From positions 8,866,001 to 8,930,000 of the forward strand of contig NZ_CP108414.1 of assembly GCF_035978755.1 (NCBI RefSeq): a stretch of 64,000 nt of DNA, read 5' to 3'. This document shows positions 37,806-46,346 of this stretch, in pieces. The notes under the pieces are model-generated. The model saw nothing but the letters and a program-made list of their open reading frames with translations. It made no database searches and was not told where the DNA came from. A program made the translations under genes and the position numbers. Each line of letters opens with the position of its first letter. Within the stretch, counting starts at the first letter, position 1. This DNA is from Streptomyces sp. NBC_01298 (GTDB lineage Bacteria; Actinomycetota; Actinomycetes; Streptomycetales; Streptomycetaceae).

Positions 37806-39017
37806 ATGACGGGGACCGGCAGGGCGAGCGGGGGCGCGGAGGCCGTGCCCGCCTCGCAGCAGGGGATGCGCCGGCGGAACCTCGCGGTGGTGATCGGCGT
37901 GGTCGCCGCGCACGGACCGCTCTCCCGGGCGGACGTGGCCGGGCACACGGGCCTGACCAGGCCGGCCGTCTCCTCCATGGCCGACGAGCTCATCGGTCGG
38001 GGAGCGCTGACCGAGACGGAGACCGTGCCCAGCGGACGGGTCGGCCGCCCCGGACGGGCGCTGGCCCTGAACGATCGGGGTCCCGCGGGCCTCGGCCTGG
38101 AGATCGGCGTCACCCATCTCGCCGCGTGCGTCGTGGACCTGCGCGGTGAACCCCGGGTTTGGCGTCGGGTGGAGCGGGCCAACGCGGGCCGGCCGGCCGG
38201 AGAGGTGCTGGCGGAGGCCGCCGCGCTGGGCGCCGAGGCGGAGTCCGAGGCCGCGGCCCTCGGCCTGTGCGTCGAGGGCCGCGTCTTGGCCGTGCCGGGG
38301 GTGGTGCCGAACGAGCCGGGCGGACTGGTCGCGAACGCTCCCAACCTCGGCTGGCACGCCGTCCGCCTCGCCGACCACTGGCCCGACCCCGACACCGCGC
38401 CGGAGCCGGAGAACGAAGCCAACCTCGGGGCGCTGGCCGAGCAGTGGCACCGGGGCAACCCCGCCGAGACCTTCGTACACGTCTCCGCCGAGGCCGGAAT
38501 CGGTGCCGCACTGGTCATCGGCGGGCAGCTGTTCCGGGGCGCCCGCGGTTTCGCGGGCGAACTCGGGCACCTGCCCGTCCACCCCGAGGGCGCCCCTTGC
38601 GCCTGCGGGGCACGCGGCTGCCTGGAGCAGTACGCGGGTGAGGCGGCCGTGCTGCGCGAGGCCGGGCTGGGCCCCGTCGGCGACCCGGTGGCCCTGCTCG
38701 CCGAGCGGGCAACCGCCGGACACGCCGCCACCCTGCGCGCCCTGGACCGCGCAGGGCGGGCCCTGGGCCTCGCCCTGACCTCGGCGGTGAACCTGATCGA
38801 CCCGGACGGCCTCGTGCTGGGCGGCGCCTACGCCGAACTCGCCGACTGGCTCCTCCCGTCGGTACGCGCCGAACTGGCGGCGAGGGTCACCGTCCGGCCC
38901 TGGGACCCGGATGCGGTGCGCCCCTCCGTGCTGGGGCGCCGCGGACCGGTGCTGGGCGCGGCGTGGTCGACCGTCCGGCAGATCATCGCTGATCCCGCCC
39001 GCCTGCCCATCCGCTGA
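37806..39017 (+). CDS. ROK-family transcriptional regulator (XylR-like)
   Basis: The protein has 403 residues from the ATG at 37806, which TAGGAGGG precedes. Residues about 20-75 are a winged helix (RRNLAVVIGVVAAHGPLSRA, DVAGHTGLTRPAVSSMADEL). The ROK sugar-binding domain follows, with ENEANLGALAEQWHRG near residue 200, the zinc site GELGHLPVHPEG with CACGARGCLEQY, and a C-terminal VNLIDPDGLVLGGAY. The HTH plus ROK layout defines repressors such as XylR that release DNA when xylose binds. The position after xylB and the inverted repeat between xylA and xylB support control of xylose use. Confidence 0.92.
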   Translation: MTGTGRASGGAEAVPASQQGMRRRNLAVVIGVVAAHGPLSRADVAGHTGLTRPAVSSMADELIGRGALTETETVPSGRVGRPGRALALNDRGPAGLGLEIGVTHLAACVVDLRGEPRVWRRVERANAGRPAGEVLAEAAALGAEAESEAAALGLCVEGRVLAVPGVVPNEPGGLVANAPNLGWHAVRLADHWPDPDTAPEPENEANLGALAEQWHRGNPAETFVHVSAEAGIGAALVIGGQLFRGARGFAGELGHLPVHPEGAPCACGARGCLEQYAGEAAVLREAGLGPVGDPVALLAERATAGHAATLRALDRAGRALGLALTSAVNLIDPDGLVLGGAYAELADWLLPSVRAELAARVTVRPWDPDAVRPSVLGRRGPVLGAAWSTVRQIIADPARLPIR

Positions 39018-39093
39018 CTGGTGATGTGACCGGGAAGGCTCACCGGGCCAGGGCGCAGAACCCGTCCACCGCGCATCGGTGCGCCGTCGTGGG

Positions 39094-40536
39094 CTACGCG
39101 CCGCCAGGAGCGTGCAGCTCTCCCGTCTTCGCCACGCGGGCGTACCAGTGCGCGCTCGATTTGGGTGTGCGCTTCAGGGTGTCGTAGTCGACGTGGATGG
39201 CACCGAAACGTTTGGCGTAGCCATAGGCCCACTCGAAGTTGTCGAGGAGCGACCAGAGGAAGTAGCCGCGTACGTCCACTCCGTCGGTGATCGCCCGGTG
39301 GACGGCGTCGAGGTGGGCGTGGATGTAGGCGGCGCGTTCGGGATCGTGGACCGTGCCGTCGGGTCCGATCTCGTCCTCGTACGCCGCTCCGTTCTCGCTG
39401 ATGACGAGCGGCAGTCCGGGGTACCGGGCGGCGGTGCGGGTCAGCAGGTCGTACAGCGCGCTCGGGTCGACCGGCCAACCCATCGCCGTGCGTGCGCCCG
39501 GCGCCTGGTGGAAGGCGACCTCGTCCGCGCCGGGCCAGGGGGAGTGTTCGCTGTTTCCGTGGCCGTCGTCCTGCGGCTTCTGGTCGCCGGGCGCGACGTG
39601 CGAGACGACGGTCGGGGTGTAGTAGTTCACGGCGAGCAGGTCCAGCGGCTGGTGGATCGTGGCGGTGTCGCCGTCGCGGACGAAGGACCAGTCGGTCAGG
39701 TGCGCGGTGTCCGCGAGCAGGTCCTCGGGGTAGGTGCCCTCGAGCATGGGGCCCAGCCAGATCCGGTTGCCGACGGCGTCGATGCGCCGGGCCGCGTCCC
39801 GGTCCTCGGCCGAGGGGGTCAGGGGGCGGACCTCGTGGAGGTTGAGGGAGACGGCGAGCTGGGCGTCTGCGGGCAGTGCGGCGCGCAGGGCCTGAATGGC
39901 GAGGCCGTGGCCGAGGTTGAGGTGGTGGGCGGCGCGCAGGGCGGCGACCGGGTCGGTCCGGCCGGGGGCGTGCACGCCGGAGCCGTAGCCGAGGAAGGCG
40001 CTGCACCAGGGCTCGTTGAGGGTGATCCAGTGTTTGACCCGGTCTCCGAGGGCGTCGGCGACGAGCCCCGCGTACTCGGCGAAGCGCTCGGCGGTGGCGC
40101 GCTCGGGCCAGCCGCCCGCGTCCTCCAACTCCTGGGGGAGGTCCCAGTGGTACAGGGTGAGGGCGGGTGTGATGCCGGCGGCCAGCAGCTCGTCGACCAG
40201 CTTGCGGTAGAAGTCCAGGCCCTTTTGGACCGCCGGTCCGCGGCCGGTCGGCTGGACGCGCGACCAGGACACGGAGAACCGGTAGGCACCCAGGCCGAGT
40301 TCGGACATCAGCCGGACGTCCTCGGGGAAGCGGTGGTAGTGGTCGACGGCCACGTCACCGGTATGGCCCTCGAAGACCTTGCCGGGGGTGTGCGAGAAGG
40401 TGTCCCAGATGGACGGGGTCCGGCCGCCTTCACGGGCCGCGCCCTCGATCTGGTACGCGGCGGTGGCCGTGCCCCACAGGAAGTCGGACGGGAAGGTGCG
40501 GGTGGCGGTGAGTGGCCGGGTCTCGGACGCGGTCAT
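39094..40536 (-). CDS. bglC: GH1 beta-glucosidase (cellobiose cleavage)
   Basis: This 480-residue intracellular family 1 glycosidase splits imported cellobiose to glucose. It has no signal peptide. The acid/base Glu is in [12 protein letters not shown] near residue 175 and the nucleophile Glu in [13 protein letters not shown] near 380. The N-terminal GH1 signature is [15 protein letters not shown]. The ATG at 40536 is immediately preceded by a CebR-type site (TGGGAGCGCTCTCC on this strand) that also contains the ribosome site, so repressor binding would sit on the start. It is the last gene of the ceb cluster, 109 bases after cebG. Gene order equals the known Streptomyces cebEFG-bglC. Confidence 0.96.
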   Translation of the reverse strand: MTASETRPLTATRTFPSDFLWGTATAAYQIEGAAREGGRTPSIWDTFSHTPGKVFEGHTGDVAVDHYHRFPEDVRLMSELGLGAYRFSVSWSRVQPTGRGPAVQKGLDFYRKLVDELLAAGITPALTLYHWDLPQELEDAGGWPERATAERFAEYAGLVADALGDRVKHWITLNEPWCSAFLGYGSGVHAPGRTDPVAALRAAHHLNLGHGLAIQALRAALPADAQLAVSLNLHEVRPLTPSAEDRDAARRIDAVGNRIWLGPMLEGTYPEDLLADTAHLTDWSFVRDGDTATIHQPLDLLAVNYYTPTVVSHVAPGDQKPQDDGHGNSEHSPWPGADEVAFHQAPGARTAMGWPVDPSALYDLLTRTAARYPGLPLVISENGAAYEDEIGPDGTVHDPERAAYIHAHLDAVHRAITDGVDVRGYFLWSLLDNFEWAYGYAKRFGAIHVDYDTLKRTPKSSAHWYARVAKTGELHAPGGA

Positions 40537-40537
40537 A

Positions 40538-40551
40538 GGAGAGCGCTCCCA
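40538..40551. promoter_or_regulatory. CebR-type operator overlapping bglC ribosome site
   Basis: GGAGAGCGCTCCCA differs from the consensus TGGGAGCGCTCCCA at two positions. It ends one base before the bglC start codon and includes its Shine-Dalgarno bases. Confidence 0.75.
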
Positions 40552-40645
40552 ACGTAAGTGTGGTTGAAGTCGTGCCGGATGAACCGGTGCCGGAAGAGGG
40601 GGCACGAACAGGCCGACGAGGCAGGTCGTTCCTCAAGGAACGCCG

Positions 40646-41539
40646 TCAGTTCTTGACGGCGCCGGCGGTGATGCCGCCCACGATGTGCTTGCCGAGTACG
40701 GCGAAGACGAGCAGCAGCGGCAGAGTGGAGATGAGCGCGCCGGTCAGGACGACGGCCTGGTCGACGGTGTGGTTGCCCGCGCCGAGGCCGGCCAGGGCGA
40801 CCTGGAGGGTCGGATTGCCGTCCGGGGTCAGTGCGATGAACGGCCAGAAGAAGTCGTTCCAGGCCTGGACGAAGACGAGCATTCCGAGGACCGCCATCGC
40901 GGGCCGGGCCACGGGGAACACCACGTGCCAGATGATGCGCAGGCTGTGGGCGCCGTCCATCCTGGCGGCCTCTACGAGTTCCACCGGGAGCGCCTCGATG
41001 AGGTACTGGCGCATGAAGAACACGCCGAAGGCGGCGACCAGGGAGGGCAGGACGACCGATTGGAGCTGGTCGACCCAGCCGAGGTCGGTGATGATCTGGT
41101 AGAGGGGGATGACGCTGAGCTGGGGTGGGATCGTCATCGTGGCCACCACCAGAGCCAGCAGGGCGCCCCGGCCCTTGAAGGGCAGTTTGGCGAAGGCGAA
41201 GCCGGCGAGGGTGGAGAACAGGACGGTGGACAGGGCCACGAGCCCGGCCACGATGGTGGTGTTGACCAGGGCCTCGCCCATGTCGACTTGGTTCCAGGCG
41301 AAGGCGAGGTTGTCGAAGAGCCGGGGGCCGGGCAGGAGCGGGGCCGGGGCCTCCACCACGCGCTCGCCGGTGTGGGAGGCGGCCACGAGGTTCCAGTACA
41401 GCGGGAAGAGGGAGACGAGGGCGGCCAGGCCGAGCAGGACGTACGTCAGCGGTCCCGCATGGTGCTGACGGCCCGCCGATGAGCGACGACGCCATGTGCG
41501 CGGCGCCGCGGCGGTGGTCTTTTCGAGTGTGCGGGTCAT
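40646..41539 (-). CDS. cebG: Cellobiose/cellotriose ABC permease CebG
   Basis: This 297-residue CUT1 permease has six helices. The coupling loop is LVEAARMDGAHSLRIIWHVV near residue 190, and the C-terminus KHIVGGITAGAVKN is typical for MalG relatives. It forms the membrane channel with CebF for cellobiose and cellotriose captured by CebE. Its ATG is four bases after the cebF stop, so the two are coupled. No ATPase is encoded in the cluster. Known Streptomyces ceb systems use the shared ATPase MsiK, and that is inferred here too. Confidence 0.93.
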   Translation of the reverse strand: MTRTLEKTTAAAPRTWRRRSSAGRQHHAGPLTYVLLGLAALVSLFPLYWNLVAASHTGERVVEAPAPLLPGPRLFDNLAFAWNQVDMGEALVNTTIVAGLVALSTVLFSTLAGFAFAKLPFKGRGALLALVVATMTIPPQLSVIPLYQIITDLGWVDQLQSVVLPSLVAAFGVFFMRQYLIEALPVELVEAARMDGAHSLRIIWHVVFPVARPAMAVLGMLVFVQAWNDFFWPFIALTPDGNPTLQVALAGLGAGNHTVDQAVVLTGALISTLPLLLVFAVLGKHIVGGITAGAVKN

Positions 41540-41543
41540 GGGT

Positions 41544-42605
41544 TCAGCTCCCCGCCTTCGTGCGGATGTGGCCGGATCGGCTGCCTCGGCGATGGCTGCG
41601 GTTGCGGTTCGAGCGGGTGATCAGCGCCTGGATGCCGCCGATGAGCAGGAGGAGCAGGAGCATGACCCAGGCGATGGCGGAGGCTTGGCCCAGTGCGCCG
41701 GTCACCCAGCCCTTCTCGTACATGAGCAGGCTCAGCGTCTGGAACTGGTTCCCGCTGCCCCCGCTGATGCCGACGCTGCCGCCGAAGAGCATCGGTTCGC
41801 CGAAGAGCTGGGTGGCGCCGATGGTGGAGACGATGACGGTGAACAGGATCGTCGGCCGGATGGAGGGGACGGTGACGCTGATGAACTGGCGCCAGCGCGA
41901 GGCCCCGTCCAGCGCGGCGGCCTCGTAGAGGTCCTGCGGTACGGCCTGCATCGCGGCCAGGTAGATGAGCGCGTTGTAGCCGGTCCAGCGCCAGGTCACG
42001 ATCGTGGAAATGGCTATCTGGGCGGGCCACTTGGAGGATTCCCAGGCGACCGGCTCGAAGCCGACCCAGCCCAGGACCGTGTTGATCAGGCCGTAGTCGG
42101 TGTTGAAGAGCTGGGCGAAGACGAGCGTGGCCGCCGCGATGGAGGTGGCGTACGGGGCGAGGACCGCGACGCGGAAGAAGCCCCGGCCGCGCAGTTTGTA
42201 GTTGAGCAGGTGCGCGAGTCCGAGGGCCATCAGCAGCTGGGGAACGGTGGAGATCACGCCGATGGTGAAGGTGTTCGCGAGCGCGTTCCAGAAGAACTCG
42301 CTGGTCGCCAGGGAGCTGTAGTTCTCCAGCCCCTTCCACTGGGCGCTGCCGCCGAGTTCGACCCGGTGGAGCGAGAGCCAGCCCGTGTAGATCAGGGGGA
42401 AGAGGCCGAAGACCGCGAAGGTGAGGAAGAACGGAGCGATGAAGACGTACGGGATCGCCTTCAGGTCGAGGCGGTAGAGCGTGCTGCGCCAACCGCTCCG
42501 GCCCGAGGGCGGCTGCCTGTGGGAGCCGGGGCCGGCGCTGGAGCCCGGGGCTTGTGCGGCGGGCGGCGCGGAGCCGCCACCCGTCGCCCGTACGGAGGTG
42601 GCCAC
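41544..42605 (-). CDS. cebF: Cellobiose/cellotriose ABC permease CebF
   Basis: The permease has 353 residues from a GTG at 42605 behind GGAAGGA. An upstream in-frame start at 42674 lies within a hairpin and is unlikely. A Ser/Pro-rich N-terminus precedes the first helix (IPYVFIAPFFLTFAVFGLFP). The coupling loop is LYEAAALDGASRWRQFISVT near residue 225. It is the MalF-type partner of CebG. A strong hairpin at 42661-42705 separates it from cebE, which may make the binding protein more abundant than the permeases. Confidence 0.92.
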   Translation of the reverse strand: MATSVRATGGGSAPPAAQAPGSSAGPGSHRQPPSGRSGWRSTLYRLDLKAIPYVFIAPFFLTFAVFGLFPLIYTGWLSLHRVELGGSAQWKGLENYSSLATSEFFWNALANTFTIGVISTVPQLLMALGLAHLLNYKLRGRGFFRVAVLAPYATSIAAATLVFAQLFNTDYGLINTVLGWVGFEPVAWESSKWPAQIAISTIVTWRWTGYNALIYLAAMQAVPQDLYEAAALDGASRWRQFISVTVPSIRPTILFTVIVSTIGATQLFGEPMLFGGSVGISGGSGNQFQTLSLLMYEKGWVTGALGQASAIAWVMLLLLLLIGGIQALITRSNRNRSHRRGSRSGHIRTKAGS

Positions 42606-42660
42606 GGGGGCGTCCTTCCAGGTCGATGCGTGCAGTGATGCGGTGGGGGCGGATGGTCGG

Positions 42661-42705
42661 CGGCCCGCCGCCACCCGCGGGGAGGTAGCGGGTGGCGGCG
42701 GGCCG
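42661..42705. terminator. 18-bp perfect hairpin between cebE and cebF
   Basis: CGGCCCGCCGCCACCCGC and GCGGGTGGCGGCGGGCCG pair exactly around a 9-base loop, 13 bases after the cebE stop. There is no T-run, so partial termination or message protection is more likely than full termination. Confidence 0.75.
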
Positions 42706-42718
42706 TCACACTGTCCCG

Positions 42719-44071
42719 TTACTGGTCGATCTTGTCGTCGACCAGCTTCTTGACGTTCTCCCAGGCCTTGGCCGGGTCGGTGCCGCGCTGCTCGATGTCG
42801 AGGATGCCGTTGTCGGTGAGGAAGGTCTTCACCTGGCCGTCCCAGCGGCTGATCGGGGCGGGCGTGATGCCGGCCGCGGCCTCCGAGTAGATCTTGCCGA
42901 CCGGGGTGTCACCGAAGTACGGCAGCTTGGCGTCCTGGACGGTCGCCGAGGTGAGCGTGTCCTTGGTCGAGGGGATGTTGCCGTTCACGCCGAAGACCTT
43001 GGCGTGCTGCGCCGGCGCGGTCAGCCAGGCGGCGAGCTCGGCCGCCTCCTTGACGTGCTTGCCCGACTTCGGCACGGCCAGGAACGAGCCGCCCCAGTTG
43101 CCCGCCACGGGCGGCGCGGCGATGTCCCACTTCCCCTGGTTCTCCGGGCCCGCCTGGTCCTTGATGATGCCGGTCATCCAGCTGGGGCAGGCGACGGTGG
43201 CGAACTTCGCGTTCTTGAAGGCCGCGTTCCAGGTGCCCTTCTCGTCGAACTGGCGCAGCTTGCCCGTCAGTTCGCCCTTCGCCGCCGCCACGGCGGTGTC
43301 CCAGGCCTTCTTCACGCCCGGGCTGTTCTCGTAGTCCAGCTCGCCCTTGGTGTTCGCGTACTGCACCGGCTCGCTGGAGATCACCGCGTTGAACAGGCCG
43401 CTCGCGGAGTCGTGGAAGGAAGTCCCGGCCGGGGCGCTCTTCTTGTACGTCTCACCGGTGGCGATGAACTTCGCCCAGTCGCCCGCCCACAGCTTGCCGA
43501 CCTCCGCGCGATCGGTCGGCAGGCCGGCCTTGGCGAAGAGGTCCTTGTTGTAGCAGATGGCCATCGGACCGATGTCCGTGCCGAGGCCGATGACCTTGCC
43601 GTCGCCCGTGGTGGCCTGCTTGACCTTCCAGTCCAGGAACGCGCCGAGGTCGGCGCCGCCCGTCTTGCCGAGGTCGGTCCACTTGTCCGCCATGGCCGGA
43701 CCGGTCGCCTCCGCGATGTAGCCCACCTCCAGGGCCTGGATGTCCGCGAGACCGCTGTCCCGGGAGAGCCGCAGCTTGAGGGTGTCCCAGTACTTCTGGC
43801 CGTCGGCGACGTTCGACTCTTCGATCTTGATGTTCGGGTGCGTCTTCGTGTACTCGGCGTAGAGCTTGGCTCCGGTCGCGTCGTCATAGCCGAAGGAGCC
43901 GAAGGTGCCGATCCGCAGCGTGATCTGCTCCTTGGCGGCCGAGCCGTCATCTCCGGCGGGGCCGTCGTCGCCGCAACCGGTGAGCAGGGCCGCGCCGGTC
44001 ACGACGGCGACGGCTGCGGCGATTGCGTTGATCGCGGTGCGGCGTCCGCGTCTGCTGCTGGAAGTGCGCAT
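42719..44071 (-). CDS. cebE: Cellobiose/cellotriose-binding lipoprotein CebE
   Basis: The protein has 450 residues from the ATG at 44071, after GAGGAGAG. The lipobox LLTGC ends the signal (AINAIAAAVAVVTGAALLTG). The fold is that of family 1 binding proteins, with segments TLRIGTFGSFGYDDATGAKL, YWDTLKLRLSRDSGLADIQA and WGGSFLAVPKSGKHVKEAAE. It captures cello-oligosaccharides at the cell surface for CebF/CebG. A perfect CebR site lies upstream at 44190-44203, and cebR diverges from it. Sequence and gene order match the characterised Streptomyces ceb operon. Confidence 0.95.
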   Translation of the reverse strand: MRTSSSRRGRRTAINAIAAAVAVVTGAALLTGCGDDGPAGDDGSAAKEQITLRIGTFGSFGYDDATGAKLYAEYTKTHPNIKIEESNVADGQKYWDTLKLRLSRDSGLADIQALEVGYIAEATGPAMADKWTDLGKTGGADLGAFLDWKVKQATTGDGKVIGLGTDIGPMAICYNKDLFAKAGLPTDRAEVGKLWAGDWAKFIATGETYKKSAPAGTSFHDSASGLFNAVISSEPVQYANTKGELDYENSPGVKKAWDTAVAAAKGELTGKLRQFDEKGTWNAAFKNAKFATVACPSWMTGIIKDQAGPENQGKWDIAAPPVAGNWGGSFLAVPKSGKHVKEAAELAAWLTAPAQHAKVFGVNGNIPSTKDTLTSATVQDAKLPYFGDTPVGKIYSEAAAGITPAPISRWDGQVKTFLTDNGILDIEQRGTDPAKAWENVKKLVDDKIDQ

Positions 44072-44189
44072 GAACTCTCCTCGTCCAAGGTGGTTCTCGT
44101 TGTGCGCCAGGGGGGTCCGGCGGGGTGTTCGCGGCTCGGCGAGGAGCCCGCCAGGACCCGATGGTGAAGGCCGTTGTCGCACCCCTGAA

Positions 44190-44203
44190 TGGGAGCGCTC
44201 CCA
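44190..44203. promoter_or_regulatory. CebR operator upstream of cebE
   Basis: TGGGAGCGCTCCCA is the exact CebR palindrome known in Streptomyces, 119 bases before the cebE start, in the divergent cebE-cebR region. Confidence 0.92.
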
Positions 44204-44364
44204 CGTCGCTGCCGGAAGGTTGCTGCCCAGCGGGGGTGGGTGTCAAGAGGTGAACGCGAATTCAATCGAGATGGGCTCCCGCCGCACCTCCGGGTCCCCT
44301 TTCCGGTGGCGGCCCGTCGGATAGTGAACGAGACCGTGGCGGAGTGAGGGAATCGAGGCTAGTG

Positions 44365-44378
44365 TGGGAGCGCTCCCA
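44365..44378. promoter_or_regulatory. CebR operator upstream of cebR
   Basis: TGGGAGCGCTCCCA sits 114 bases before the cebR start, with palindromic flanks (GTGGGAGCGCTCCCAC). It fits autoregulation of cebR. The 420-base cebE-cebR interval otherwise holds no gene. Confidence 0.9.
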
Positions 44379-44491
44379 CATCCTCCGTCGGCGTACCGTG
44401 TGCCGGAGCGACGAGGTGGGGCCCACTGTCTTGCCCGATTCACCTAAAGTACCTGTTCAGCTGACCGGGCCGGCGCCCGGCGCGGAGCGCG

Positions 44492-45571
44492 ATGGCGCAC
44501 GAGGGGAGTTCGAAAGTCGTGAGCGGACGGCAGAACGGCAGGCCCACCCTGGAAGAGGTCGCGGCCCTGGCCGGTGTCGGCCGGGGCACGGTCTCCCGGG
44601 TGATCAACGGCTCGCCTCGGGTGAGCGAGCAGGCCAAGGACGCCGTTGCCCGCGCCGTGGCCGAGCTGGGGTACGTACCGAACCAGGCGGCCAGGGCGCT
44701 GGCCGGCAACAGGACCGATGCGGTCGCCCTCGTGATCCCGGAGGCCGAGGCCAGGGTCTTCTCGGAGCCGTACTTCCTCGACCTGATCCGCGGGGTCAGC
44801 GCCGAGCTGGCCGAAGCCGACAAGCAGTTGCTGCTCACTCTGGTGCGGACCGAGGCCGAGCGTCAGCGGTTCGAGCACTACCTGGCCGCCCAGCGGGTCG
44901 ACGGAGTGCTGCTGGCGTCCGTCCACGGCGACGACCCGCTGCCCGACCGGATCGTGCGGCTGGGGCTGCCGGTCGTCATGAACGGCCGGCGCTCCGAGGC
45001 CGAGCCGGTCGACTACGTGGACTCCGACAACATCGGCGCGGGACGGGCGGCCGTCGCCCACCTCGTGGGCCGGGGCCGCAGCCGGATCGCCACCATCAGC
45101 GGGCCGCTCGACATGTACGTGGCCCGCGCGCGTCTGGGCGGCTACCGCGCGGGGCTCGCCGAGGCCGGGATCCAGCCCGACGAGTCCCTGGTGGCGACCG
45201 CCGACTTCACCGAGGAGGGCGGCCGCCGGGCGATGCGCGAGCTCCTGGAGCGCGATCCCGGTCTGGACGCCGTCTTCGCCGCCTCCGACGTGATGGCGGC
45301 CGGTGCCCGAGGGGTGCTGCGCGAGGCGGGGCGGCGGGTCCCCGAGGACGTGGCCCTGGTCGGTGTGGACGATTCAGTGGTGGCCCGGCTGATGGATCCG
45401 CCGCTGACGAGCGTGCGCCAGCCGATCGAGGAGATGGGCCGCACGATGACCCGGCTGCTGCTCCGGAAGATCGCGGACGGGCCCGGAGGGGAGGGGGCCC
45501 CCGGGCACGGGCAGGGCGAGGGTGCGCGCCGAGTGCTTCCGACGGAACTGGTCGTGCGGGATTCCTCCTGA
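44492..45571 (+). CDS. cebR: LacI-family cellulose-utilisation repressor CebR
   Basis: This 359-residue LacI repressor keeps cellulase and cellobiose genes off until cellobiose binds. The helix-turn-helix is RPTLEEVAALAGVGRGTVSR with the hinge VPNQAARALAGNRTD. The sensor domain follows (ALVIPEAEARVFSEPYFLDL, DGVLLASVHGDD, VFAASDVMAAGARGVLREAG, VALVGVDDSVVARLMDPPLT). The start is either ATG 44492 or GTG 44519. The latter gives the N-terminus seen in known CebR proteins (VSGRQNGRPTLEE). The operators before cebE, cebR and the GH48 gene are exact, with degenerate ones elsewhere. It diverges from cebEFG-bglC. Confidence 0.95.
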   Translation: MAHEGSSKVVSGRQNGRPTLEEVAALAGVGRGTVSRVINGSPRVSEQAKDAVARAVAELGYVPNQAARALAGNRTDAVALVIPEAEARVFSEPYFLDLIRGVSAELAEADKQLLLTLVRTEAERQRFEHYLAAQRVDGVLLASVHGDDPLPDRIVRLGLPVVMNGRRSEAEPVDYVDSDNIGAGRAAVAHLVGRGRSRIATISGPLDMYVARARLGGYRAGLAEAGIQPDESLVATADFTEEGGRRAMRELLERDPGLDAVFAASDVMAAGARGVLREAGRRVPEDVALVGVDDSVVARLMDPPLTSVRQPIEEMGRTMTRLLLRKIADGPGGEGAPGHGQGEGARRVLPTELVVRDSS

Positions 45572-45699
45572 GCGGTTCGCCGCGAAGCCCGGCTCTCCGA
45601 CAAGATCGGGTTCTGGCGGACGTTCGGGGGGAACGCGAAAGCTCCGGCCCGCAGACGGCTGAAGCAGATCAGGTCTCCGAATCTGCGGCCTACGCGCTG

Positions 45700-46195
45700 A
45701 GGGCTCACGCAGTTCTTGGGGCGGGTGGTGCGACATCGCGGTGTCGAGGCGGCGGGCGAGCGGGCCGAAGCGCTGGTGCTGCCGCTGAATTGGTGGCAGG
45801 AGGGCGGCTGGCCGCTGCGGACGTGGCTGTGCATGGCCGGCTCGCTGTCCGGTTTTGCCCTGTTCGCCGTCCACCGGCGCCGAACGGCTGCCGCGGGCCG
45901 TGAACCGCTGGTGATCCCTGGCTTGCTGCACGAGCCGGCCTTCGACGTCGGGCTCGGCGGCGTCCCCCGTTCTTCGGCCGCTGATCGGCACGAGACTCGT
46001 GCCGCCCCGGATCCTCCGGATCGGCCGACACTTCAGCGCCGGAGACGCGGGGCTCGCCGACCCGCCGATCGCGGTGGGATGCGCGATCGGCGGCGCGGTC
46101 AGCGGCGCGTTCCTCGCGGACGGGATCGGCCGCAAGGTGCCGCAGATCGGACCGCTCCCGGTGACTTCACCGGCGGTTTCCGCCACGTGCTGATC
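45700..46195 (+). pseudogene. MFS drug-efflux transporter remnant (DHA2 type)
   Basis: Two consecutive frames carry recognisable 14-helix MFS transporter sequence. About 45780-45965 reads LPLNWWQEGGWPLRTWLCMA and GFALFAVHRRRTAAAGREPL, then VIPGLLHEPAFDVGLGGV. From about 46010 another frame reads RIGRHFSAGDAGLADPPIAV and GGAVSGAFLADGIGRKVPQI. The helices between are deleted or shifted. There is no start codon, and sequence on either side is unrelated. It is a dead internal fragment of an efflux pump, stranded between cebR and the GH6 cellulase. Confidence 0.7.
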
Positions 46196-46288
46196 GTCCC
46201 CGGGGCGGCTCGATCGACGAGCCCGGGACGTGGCCGGAAATCGGCGGGACGAAGCTCCTCGTGGCGGGTTCTCCCTGAGCGTGCCGAG

Positions 46289-46329
46289 CCCGGGGCGGTA
46301 CGGAAGCCGGATTCCGTACCGCTCCGGGG
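46289..46329. terminator. Terminator after the GH6 cellulase gene
   Basis: CCCGGGGCGGTACGGAA (46289-46305) pairs with TTCCGTACCGCTCCGGGG (46312-46329) around GCCGGA, with the central 11 pairs (GGTACGGAA core) perfect. It begins about 18 bases after the minus-strand stop. Confidence 0.82.
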
Positions 46330-46346
46330 TTGTTACGGTCGGTGCG

